A stretch of DNA of 64,000 nucleotides from the NCBI RefSeq assembly GCF_963678635.1, contig NC_087062.1:14120670-14184669 (forward strand), in the 5' to 3' direction. The position numbers were made by a program, and so were the translations under genes. Below, one piece after another: positions 39,401 through 51,400 of this stretch (the first letter of the stretch is position 1; the number at the start of each line of letters is the position of its first letter). The notes beneath the pieces were generated by a model. That model was not told where the DNA came from. It saw only the letters and a list, made by a program, of their open reading frames with translations, and did not search any database. The DNA is from Symsagittifera roscoffensis. Taxonomy: Eukaryota > Xenacoelomorpha > Acoela > Convolutidae.

Positions 39401-42400
39401 GCTTGTTTTTTCCAATTAAGTTGTTTGTTCTGCTTCAGACATCAAATTTTGTTAAATTCTCTGCTGCAGGAATAGTTGCGGTTTTTTAAAATTGTGTCAG
39501 GGGTTAGTTCCTCAAAATCAAAAGAAATATTAACTGGCAAATTTTTAGTTTTTTTTTCAGATCTGTTCCTTACAGTATTTCCTCCTTTGCTCAATTAGTG
39601 GACCACTATGGCCTAGTTTTCAACAAAACCAGCCAATCAGATGCCTTCTTCAATCAGAGACACATAGTCATAGACACTTGGTGTCCATTGACACTACCAA
39701 ACAGCGCTGAAAAGGAGGGAGGAGAGAAAAATGGAAAAGGAGGTGTGGAGCTCGATCCTAGGAACCACACTATTTTTGTCTACGCAGGCGGAAAGGGAAA
39801 TCTGGAAGACAATTTTGACAAATCTGGGTTTGTTTTGGAACTAGCCAAGCATTATGGGGTGAGCTATAACGTCTTTTACTCAAGAAATTGCTTTCGTTTC
39901 AAAGAGTTAGTGACAAAATTCTGAGAACTCAGGAAAAATTCTGGGAAAAAGTTTGCGCGCTATTTTCTTTCGAATTTCCTGATTTTTTTACTAACTAGTT
40001 CTTATTTTTCCTAAAATCAAAAATGCTTCTAGGCACTGGCGATTTTCATCGAGCACCGATTCTACGGCGAATCTCAGCCATTCAACGGATCCCGACTTAC
40101 TCCAAAACACAGACAGTTTCTAACAGTGGACCAAGCAGCGGCAGACTACATGAGGATCATCTACTACTACAAGATAGTCGCACAAATGAGCGACGCTAAG
40201 GTAGTCAGCTAACTGACTTGTTTTGAATGTTCGGCTAATTGACTTTTATACTAGTTCAATTAATGAAGTCAATTCTCGAAAGGTACATGAAATATTTAAA
40301 AAAATATATTTCACAGTTTTGATGTTTTTCAAAATTCCTGATACTGGATCTCTATAACTATCCACCCTTTGGTACCTAATAACGAATTGCTATCCTTGTA
40401 AATGAAAATTTTGTACCAATAACGAATCCCTATTTTACAAAGCGGAGAATAGATAAAGAGATCCCCTTTATTTCATAGTTCTTACGTTTCCGGAGAATAA
40501 AAAGGAATATGCTCGTATCGTTTTTGATAGAACTATAAATCATAATTGACAGGTGATAACATTTGGAAGTTTCTACGGTGGTTCTTTGGCGGCCTACTTG
40601 AGGTTCAAATACCCCAATGAAATCAGTGGCAGTCTGGCCTCTGGGGCGACTGTGCGAATGGCAGACGAGTTCCAGGCTAGGACTCAGTTCTGGAAGAGAG
40701 TAACTCAGTCATATCAACAGATTCCAGGGGTGAGAAATATGGTTTCACGTGTTCTTGGTCCAAAAATTAGGTTCTATAAAAATTGATTAGCCTTTTCTAT
40801 GCATTAAATAGGCAAAACCTGCTAGATTTAAAAAAGGAGATAACGATAATGAGTAATTCTACAATGTTGACGAGCAAAAGAAGAATGAAAAGTCTTGGTT
40901 CGCTTTAAAGAACGATGAAAAACTTGTTTTTGATAGATCTATGATGGTCTTCTGCTGGAATACAATCTGGTTAGCATCTTAGATCAAAAAATCAAGTTAA
41001 GGAAAATGTTTTGTTGCTTTTTAGATTGGACCCAAAGTTGTTCAGAAAATCAGAAGTGCCTTCGACGGATTGAATGAACTAACATACTTCGGATCACTGG
41101 GATATGAAGTAATCTCGAACCAATTCAACCTCTGCGACCGACTCAATAAAAAGAACTACAAAACTTTTCTCTTCACTGTCAGAAATGTTTTTGCTAAGCT
41201 TGCTATAAATAACAACCCTTATGCTGTCGGAATGTACCCCGCAAACCCAGTTCAGTTTGCTTCTAGTATTATGTACTACACTGACAGAGATATTCAGGCT
41301 CTGGTGGATTTGACCTTTTGGTTCTATCAGCAGAGCAAGTTGACCTGCTTTGACCCCTCAAAATACTTCAGGCTCTGTCCAGATCCCAGTGGATGTGAAA
41401 TGAATGAAAATGGAAATGTATGGGCTTTTCAGACATGCTGGGAGCTACAGCAAGGTGCATATTATAAGGAAATTGAATCTCTTTTTTGACGCAGCAGATA
41501 ATTTCAGAGAGAAAAATTAGGATGTTGGAATGATTTTTCTACGGGCGTAAAATCGTCAGACCAAATCAAATGCGGTCAACTCAGATATCGCTTTGAAGCT
41601 TTTTAGTCAGGAATTCTAACCTATAAAAAGCTCTTTGGTCCAAAAAGGGAGTATTTTGGTCCTCAAAGAAGTTGAATCCGTTTAGCATTTACATTGGATG
41701 AAGATTTTCTGGCGCATTTTATGATATTTTTTCATTAACTTTTAAAAGATGTTTAATTTAGTAATTGGGAGCTCCATCGGCAATTCAATGTTCCCAAACT
41801 TGGAATGGACAACAAAAGAGCTATTCAGCTTCTGCAAAAAAGAATTCGAAGAGTTTTCAGGCCAGGAGAGGTATCAATGGTTCAAGATAAACTACTGGGG
41901 ATCAAAAATATCCTCTGCCTCGAACATCATCTGGACCAACGGACAGCTGGATCCTTGGTTCGGAACCGGAATAATCACCACCAATTCAACTCCATACTTG
42001 AACACTTTGAGTGCCATTCCAGGAGCTTCACAAGGATTGGACCTCAGGGGTCCAGTTAATGGAGACGGCATGGCCAAATATAGGCAGATGGAACTGGAAC
42101 TGATTGGACAAATACTGACAGGCACATTTCCGTCTTCATAAAGGAATCGAGATATGTACAACTAAGAAATTAAAGATTTTAAATGAGTAATTTCATGCTT
42201 ACCGAATTGTTTTTTTTTTCTAAAGCTGGAAGGCTCAGAAAACAGGCATGGCCACAACACAGTATCATCTTATTTTCTACCATGAGGTCTAACGCTGAAT
42301 CTTGAACTTTATGTCATTTTTTATTTTTTTGAGCTTCATGCTTCTGTGTTCTGCCAAAATTACGTTTTAAGATCAAATAGTTTTGCATTTCTAATTGGAT

Positions 42401-45400
42401 TTTACAAGAGCCCCAGAGATTCAACCGTGCGATTCATGCAGCGCACTCAGTGATATTAAAATTAATACACCTGGTATGCCTCATCAAATCAGCTGGTGTT
42501 AGATACCGATCATTATCGATGCATTCACAGTTGACAGACTTGAAGGTAAACCGATGAACTGTACACTTTAATGTTCGCATTAATTGACTGAAAGAAGACA
42601 AGAGCCAGCTCAATTACTGACGACGCGACAGCTTTTTAGTTAAAAAAAGTTATAATGTGTGAATCAGATGAATACTAGTCCAGATTCATTTATGTTGCAA
42701 AACCACCAAATTAAGGTAATGTTTAATTATCAAAATGACCTATTTAAAAAAGACTTTAAGGAAATATGATCGAAAAAGTGATTTTGCTACATTATCGCTC
42801 CGAGGTGCGATATCAGGCCAAACAATGGAGTTTTAGGATTACAAAGTTTGTGATTGATTATCAACGTATTCTGTGGCTAGTTATGCCTTCAACTGCGCAA
42901 AAAAGAATCCACATTTATCTCGAATTGATTTTTTTTGGCTTTCGAAGTGAGTCATCAAATACTTACGCTTAGTATGGTGTTGTCATCAATTTTCAAAGAA
43001 AAATGATTTGCACGTGTTATTTATGGCTAAAAAATTTTTTGCTGGACATTTCTGACGAGGGAGCTTCAGAATTCAAATAGGCGTTTCCACAGGGGCGGAT
43101 ATAGGATTTTCTCGAGCTTTCAATTCAAAAATTTATCGAAAGTTTTGTCAGTATTCTTATGTCGATCAAATTCATTACCTGAGTTACTTGAAAAATCATA
43201 ATTTTGAGCAAGATTTTGAAAAAAAGCACGAAAAGACGCAAGGTTTTGATCAAAAACTCCCACTGCAATATTAGTATAAATGAGCGCTTTTAAAAACTTT
43301 AGGGTCGGTCGAAAAAAAATTTATGTTTTTAAAATAGTACTGGAACTAGTAATAGTAAAAAAAGGTTCCCAAGCTTATCACCACGTGTTTTTAACCCCCC
43401 TTGCTCTTATCCCCCTCATAATACACCAAAAGTAGATAACCCCACTACAATTTAACCCCTTTTTAAGACCAGTTGTTAGAATCAAAGTGAAATTTACTTG
43501 AAAAGGAATCGGAACCATATCGTCGGTAAACATCAAAGCTTCAATTGCGAAAAACTTTTGGAACCAAAATGAATTAACATGCACGCTGCTACAGGCGTTT
43601 TAGATTCAATCAGAAATGACCTTGCCGATACTATAGATTTTGATATGAACTTGAAAACGAATCCGACCGACATGATTCAAATTAGTTAACAAAACTGATA
43701 GGATTTTTCCGAAACTGGACTTAATCTTGAAACAATTCCTGCCAATAAAAAATAAATGACTGAAACTAAATGAAAAAAGGAATGAAAACTTTCTGACCAA
43801 AAATTTGATCTAAGCAGACCATTTTAAATTGAAATACCGATCATTTTGAGTAAAACTTATTTATTTTTACAAAGCATCTATTTTTTGTCAATTTTTGTTG
43901 ACTTGTCTGCATAAAACGCAATGTGGAAAGGTTCGCCAGCCCCTAGTTCCAACCTAACGTCCCATCCAAAGGAACGATTGTTCCGAGATTAAATTGCTAG
44001 AGAGTGCATTTTTCAAATGCGAGTCATGTCAATGCATTTTTTACGTCTACGGGAGGCTACAAGGAGACGCCTTTTCTCAAGAAAGTTGACAAACAAGGTT
44101 TTAAATTGAAAATATATACGAAGAACAAAAGAACAAGTACTTATTTCAAGTTCATATTCAATATTCAAAAGATTGCAACGTAAACATTTTTTTTCGTAAA
44201 CATTTCGTAAACATGCATAATATTCTGCACTTTTTCGTTGCGCAACAGGTAGTTTTTCCTTTTTGTAAATAATTACCCACTCTAGGCGTTATAAAATTGA
44301 AGTTTTTGTAAACATGCATAATATTCTGCACTTTTTTGTTGAGCAACAGGTATTTTTTCCTTTTTGTAAATTGGTGCCCATTCTATGCGTTATAAAAATG
44401 AAGTTTTTGGACGGCAGCGTCTTTTTGCAAACTTGCGATCACTTTCCAGAGAGCTGTATGTCATAATGCCAGCCCTCTACAGCATTTGTTGTTCTGGCCA
44501 AACCCGATGATGCCGCATGCCGAATGAAGGGGATAATAGAACTTCGATTCGGGACCAGACTTTTTATGTAGCTAGATCCAAAATAAAGGCAAAGCTCGTC
44601 AACCTCTGCAATTTTTTCCGACTCTTTTATGGTTCGATCGCATACTTTTTGAAATTCCCCCAATATTTTATCGTATGAAATTCTATTTTTCTTCTTTCTC
44701 AAAAGCCAGTGAGCTTAACATTTTAAGTGTTACACTGAATTCATAGTTTGTTTCGTAACCTTCTTCAATCTGAGCTCCTCGATTTTTCTCATAAAACTTT
44801 ATGAAAGATGAAAGAAACATCCCGACAGCTTGGACTCTGAAATTTTTTTTAAATCGCTTGAATGGCGGCATGCTCAAAATCCAGCAAAAATTTTTCTGGT
44901 ATACTATCAGGGGTTAGTATTTTTAGGGTTTCTAAATGAAGGTGGTATGTTTTTTCTGTTTGATTTGGCAGGAACGCATATATGCAAGCGGGGGCTATTC
45001 CTGAAAGCCTAAAATGTATAGAGTAAAATTGATAAAATATTTTCGGGGTGACTTTGAAAGTTCCCTCAGCCAACCAGAAGTTTTTTCATGCACACGTAGC
45101 ATTTCAGTGTTGCCGAATAAAATAATCCTATCGTGATCATTTTGTTCAGTGTCAAATCTTAAAAAAAATTTTTTAAAAATCGGTTATTTCAAAACTTCTG
45201 GTTGCTGTGGAGACTGATAAGACTTCTTCCCGTTGCTTGCGCACTCGTTGTACGGTGCGAACTAAATTTTCTTTGGTTGCTAGAGCTAGTTGAGTGGCAA
45301 TGTCATCTGTTATGGTCTGATTTGCGGTTGCGACTGCGACGGTTGGGGTGTTACTATCGCTCAGATCCTTGATGTTTTTCGAAACTAGTCGAATATCAGG

Positions 45401-48400
45401 TTTACCCGTGGAAATATCGTGATTATATTCACGCCTCGTTTCAAAAAAGTTTTCTCCATTCGTAATTGCTGTTGCGCGGCTATTATGATATTATGAGTTT
45501 GATATTTCGAGCAGTTCCAATTTGTATTTGTTTTGATTTTGCAAGGTAATACTTGATACTCGTGGCCTGATACCACTAGTGTTTGTTTGTCTTTCAAAGA
45601 TACAGTAAAATAATGGACGCTTCAAACATTATATCTGATAGAATGGTATAAAAATCGTTAAAGAAATAGGCAGTATGATTTTTTATAAAACTCACAAACG
45701 TCTTTTGTTGCCTTCAATTAGCACCATGCAGGTTATCTCTGTTTTAAATGCTTGAATGAGGGATTATTTTTTAAGCTAATCGAAATGCAATTATTTTTGA
45801 GCACACAAATGCATGAAGTGAATTAAAAATGGCTTCTCAGGCCTCAATTACTACACCTAATAGGAAAACTACTATGAGTGTAAAAGGACTTAATAAAAGG
45901 AGTTAATTTGAAACGAATTCTTGTCAATAAAAGGGGTTAAATTGTTGTGGGGTTATCTTGTTACGGGTTTATAAAGTAAACATAGGGGGTTAAATATCGT
46001 GGGGTTAAAGAGTGGGACACCGTAAAAAAAGGAGGGACTCTTTGGGTGATAACCAGGTCAAATTTCTGAAAAAAGGGGAGAGGCATCCAGCCCCCTCCCA
46101 AACCCGCTACTGTTTTTCCAAACAAAAGTATTATGAGCAAATAAAATACCCTATAAAATTAATGAGGCCTTACATATAACTTTGTGATATTGTTGCATTA
46201 ATTGGGGAACATAGCCAACAGACAGTTCTAAAGAGTCAAGGAACGCAAGTAAACTCTTATACTTTCGCTGTTCGACAGTGGAGTTTGCCTTCTTTTTTAC
46301 CGAAGGAAATGAATTAAACTTAAAAAAAAACACAAATATCAACTAGCGAAATCTTAAGTTTGAGCCTACACAAAATTCAAGACTTCAGGAAAAAAATATA
46401 TATTTCATCAAGACCTGCATAAGGGCCTGAACCACATTCCTCGGTTCTTGAAAAACAAAAAAACTTTGCCGCGTTTAGAGAAAACAATCGTTTTGAAACA
46501 CCACTTTTTAACTTTTTTTTTCTAACATAATACAAAATGCAGTTTGAACTTTAGCGTTTTTGTTCAGGCGCGGGTCTAGGAATTTCTACAGGAGAGGGGC
46601 GGATTTTCAAAAAAGGTTCTGAAAATGTTGTCGACTTTTTCTTAGATCGACCAATTTGATTTTCTAAGCTCTCCCAAATTACTTAAAGACCCTAATTTGA
46701 CCACAATTTTTTTGCCGCAATCAAATTTTTGAAAAAAAAGGCTAAAAAAGGCGTTTTTAGGCAGTTTTCAGAAAATGTTTACCAAAAAATTGCGTTGAAT
46801 AATTTTTTTGAAGCTAGGAAACCCTGTCAAAGCAGTCTCAAGTTACATTTTTTTTATTTATTTTCAAAGTAATTTTTTCAATTGAATTTTTTTATCCTAT
46901 AGTTTCAGCTATTTATAAAGTTGGTTTATGAAGATTCTTAAAAAGACCAAGTTTTTTTTTCAAAAATTTCAAATTTGTACAAATAAAGGGTCTTTTGCGC
47001 GCAACTTGCTGCCGTGAACAAAGCTTAGGCGGCAAAATGAGCTGGTTGGACGGCAAAATAAGCTCGAGAACTGAAGATTTTTAAAATAAAAGTTTTTTGA
47101 ACTGTTTTAGAGGTTTTAGGTAGAAAATACAACTGAATTAAACTAAATTATAGTTAGAACTCTATAAAGTTCACCAAGATACGGCAAGTCTTATAGATGC
47201 ATACAACTTCTTCCAAATTGTTTCTTGCAATCGAGGGGCAATTTCCGCTCAAAAACTCAAAGCTAGAACTTAGATGTGATTTTTCAGATTCACTTTTCTC
47301 AATTTAAAATTTATGTTTAATTCCCTATTTCAACTTATGATCTGGGACGATCGTGCAATTTTTGTTTCTTTTTAGGCTTAAAGTTGTAGCGTTATCAACA
47401 GGTTTAATTTTGATGAGAAATTGTTTGATGACATTGAAATTTTTTTTGGCTTACATTCCGTTTAAAATTCGATTTAGGAAAGTAGCAAGGTTTCATTTTT
47501 TAGAGTGCCTTAATTCCAATTAATCTGAAAAATGGAAAAATTCAAACCAAAATTGTGACATTTTTGACATTTTTTTGGAAACCAAATTACGACCAATAAG
47601 GCTCCAATATGATTTTACACTTATCTTCCTTTAGACTTTTTGTGGTAGTCAAATTTAAGATGAAAAAATAATAGCTAAACCATATATCTTTCCTGTGATC
47701 TTCAGTGACGCGATCGGGCCAATAACTTCCAAACAAGTTTTCCTAACTTCGCAACAAAATCTCTAGCGTTGATTATATGGCGTGTGTGATTCGATTCATA
47801 TATTTAAATTTCAAAAAGGACAATTAAAGATTGCTGGGTGATATGTTACAATAGGTGGTGGTAGTTATGAGAAATGTCTGAGTAGTGCATGTGTTACATT
47901 TGAGAGCTCTTATGCATAATAAAGTCCTTTTATTTTCAATCAATGGTACATGCTGCTAAGATAGTTTTGGTATATACGTTACTCAGCCAGGCGAATTGTT
48001 GTTCGAAAAAATGAAGTTTTACACTTCTTTTGCCAAAAAATTTGACTATGAAATACATCACATAAACAGTTTGAAGTATAACAAAGAACCATCCAGCTAC
48101 CCGCACTGAAAGCCCATGGATCATTCTTGATTACAGTGTCGTGATATGGTCAGTATCTATAAATTTCCAAGATAATCAATTATATTTCAATAAAAAGGGA
48201 CTAAAATCATAATATTTTTCATGTCAGTATAACGCATTACAATCAAAAATTAAAAATGGATCATAATCTTAATATTTATTATGCCAATATAATCCATTAT
48301 AATCGATTATAATGGATCTTTTCGAGACGTTATTCATGCAATTTACATTTTTAAAAAAAATTATCTGATTTGCTGTTTAGTGCAGTTGCTACGTACGTTT

Positions 48401-51400
48401 CATAAAATGTTACATTTCACGTTAAACTTTCCCCCTCCCCAGTTTACTTTACCCCCTCCCCAGTTTACTTTACCTTCCCTCCCGTCCCGTTTACTTTGGG
48501 GAGGGCGTTAATGATTGACATCCCCAGTTTACCGCCCCCCTCTTTAGTTTTACATCTGTAATGGATTAATTTTGTCTCGGGAATCCATTATAATTGTTTA
48601 GACTCCCTTATAATTGGTTAGAATCCATGAAGGCTCGGTGCGGGTGTTTAACTACAATCTGCCACCTATAGTAATATATGACTGGTTCCGGTCGTTGAAG
48701 TCAGCGAATAACAAATTTTACGTTGCAAAACTTTCAAAACTAAAAAATAACTTTGGCTTAGAAGTTTTGTAGCAAAAAGTTTATTGCGATTCGCCAAGCA
48801 ACTAAAAAGCGGCAATGAAGAGGTGACGTCTCCGCCTCTCAATCAAAAGGTCGGATGTTCGAGGCCCACCATGATCCGTGCTCGTTGTTTGAGGGTGTGG
48901 CGACATTACCCAGCCCAGAAAAATAGCCAAAAAATTTGCATGAAAATCTTAAGCAGGGACACAACAGCGGTTCTCATTGGTCTTTTCACTTATAGATAAA
49001 TTGTCTTATTGACGTCAAACGGATATGTCCCGTAGTGGACAAGTGGTCAAGCTTCATGGCGTCAGTTTTTGCGTCATCTAAGTTTTCGGCAGGAATTTTA
49101 AGAACTTTCAACAATTTATGTTGCAATGAGTTGACCTTTGACAAATGACCATTTCTGACAACATAAAAATGAAAACTAACTAATTCATCTCGCAAACATC
49201 ATATAAATGATCAATGTCCACAAATCATATGTTGCGGGGTGGTTTTGGCAAACATATGGTGACAGTTGGATTTTGTTTTTTGTGTATTTAATGACAAAAA
49301 CAACCTTGTGGATTTCTAATGAAAATTAAATATTTGGCAAATTCACTATTCCAAAAACTGAAATCCAATTCAGCTGCGCTCAAACTGGTTGTGATAAACA
49401 AATTTTGTTCAAAATGACATCAAAACTTTTGGTATATTTCGTTGTGAGTCTCCTGATTTGTCTGACAACTGGGTAATTTATTTCAGATTGCTTTTGAAAT
49501 ATGGGTGAAAAAAAACTCTTAAATTTTGGTTTTTAGAAAGCTCAATTACCAGAAGAAATAGCCAGCTGTTAAAATTGAAAAAATATATACAAATTTTCAG
49601 CTGACCGTTTCAATTTGTAAAAAAGAAAGAATGTTGGGAAATTGACAAATACTTTTTTAAGAGAAAAGAGGTGGCAAAAATCCAAAAAAACGCTCATGCA
49701 ATATTTTAAATAGGGCATACTCAATTTTTCAGGTATCAAATATCTCAGTTCCAGCAGAAGAAAGACCATTATGGCCTGATAAAAGACCCACAGCAAGAGA
49801 ACAATGGAGAGGCGTTTTTCAACCAACGCTTTATCCTGGTTGACGACTACTTCAATGAAAAAAGCGAAGTGGACGAAGGAAAGCAAGTGGAACTCGTGAC
49901 TTCATCGGGTATAGATCTCGAAGCTCTGCAAAAGCTGGATTTGAGTCAGAAAAACCACACAATTTTTCTCTACACCGGGGGTCCAGGTCCGATTGAGGAG
50001 TTCTATAAAAACTCGGGATACGTACTAGAGCTTGCAAAGTACTACGGGGTAAGTAATTGTTCAAACGAGCACAGGTCTCGTAGGAATGTTGGAATCTTAC
50101 GCGGAAATAATATTCAAGTAGTTGCCTTATAGTCGAGAGATTGGCATAAGAGAGAATTACTGAAACAAAAATGTATGTAAGATCTGAAAAGGAGTGAATC
50201 AAAATAGGACGCAGAGCTCCTTTTTTAATTCTTCACTTTTCCGAAAAATTAAAAGACCTCCAAACTGAACAAACATTGCGCCAAACCGTCAACAGATTCA
50301 ATTAGGAGTAATTCAATAGAATCAACTAGGCAGTCATACATAACCGACGCTTTTCTGTCTAGGCACTGGTGTTTTTCGTGGAGCACCGATTCTACGGAGA
50401 GTCACTTCCCTTTGGCGAGTCTAGTTTCGATGAATCGTACCTTCCGTACCTGTCTGTTGATCAAGTAACCGCCGACTACATGTATTTAATCTACTTCTAC
50501 AAGTACGCTCTGGGAATCTCCGATGCCCAAATAATCACGTTCGGATCTTTCTACGCCGGGAGTTTGGCTTCATACATGAGGTTTAAGTATCCGGATCACA
50601 TCACAGGAGCGCTGGCCTCTGGAGCGCCCCTCAGGATGGCGGATGAATTCGAAACCCGGTCTACATACTGGGAAACTGTGACTTCCATCTTCAAAGGCGG
50701 ATCCGAGGTAAGTCGCTTTCTTGGCAGTTCTGATGTTTTTTTAAAGTCTTATTTTTTTCTACCCAAACAATTTCTTAGAGCTTTACAAAAAAGGGCCAGA
50801 TACTTTCGTTTATTAATAAAAAAGTTTTATTTTTATTAAAAAAAGAGTTTTAGCTAAATTTTAAATCGGAGGTTTAACTAGCAAATTAATCTGCAGCCTA
50901 TCATCTTAAGAGGCCGCAAAAATTTAATCTTTCCAAAAAAATGTCTGGTAAAAGACCTTATTTGTCTGTAGGATGGAGACAAGGTGGTAGCTCTGGTCGA
51001 GTCTGGTTTCGACACTTTGCACGAGTTGTCGACGTGGAGCCCCCGCTCGCAGGGATATGCTCAAATCACCACCCTGATGAACACATGCGAACCTGTGAAC
51101 GACAGCAACTACCAAGACCTTCTGAAGATAATCAGGAACTCGTTCGCTCAGCTCGCATTGCTCAACTACCCCTTTCCCGCTAACGGGTTCCCTGCCAACA
51201 CCGTAAAAGTGGCATCGGGAATTGTTTACGACGCCCCCAGGGACGTCGATGCATTGCATGATGTAGTGGCATTCTACTATGGGACGGACAAGGATGACTG
51301 TATTGACATCGAGGATCCGATAATTAACTGTGCTGACCCGACTGGATGTTACAATGGTACTCGTGGAGTTGCTTGGGACTTCCAACTTTGCTGGGAGTAC

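Noticed and set aside
48794-48872. A functional tRNA gene
   Set aside because: Only the anticodon-arm/T-arm half resembles a tRNA; acceptor and D arms do not pair.
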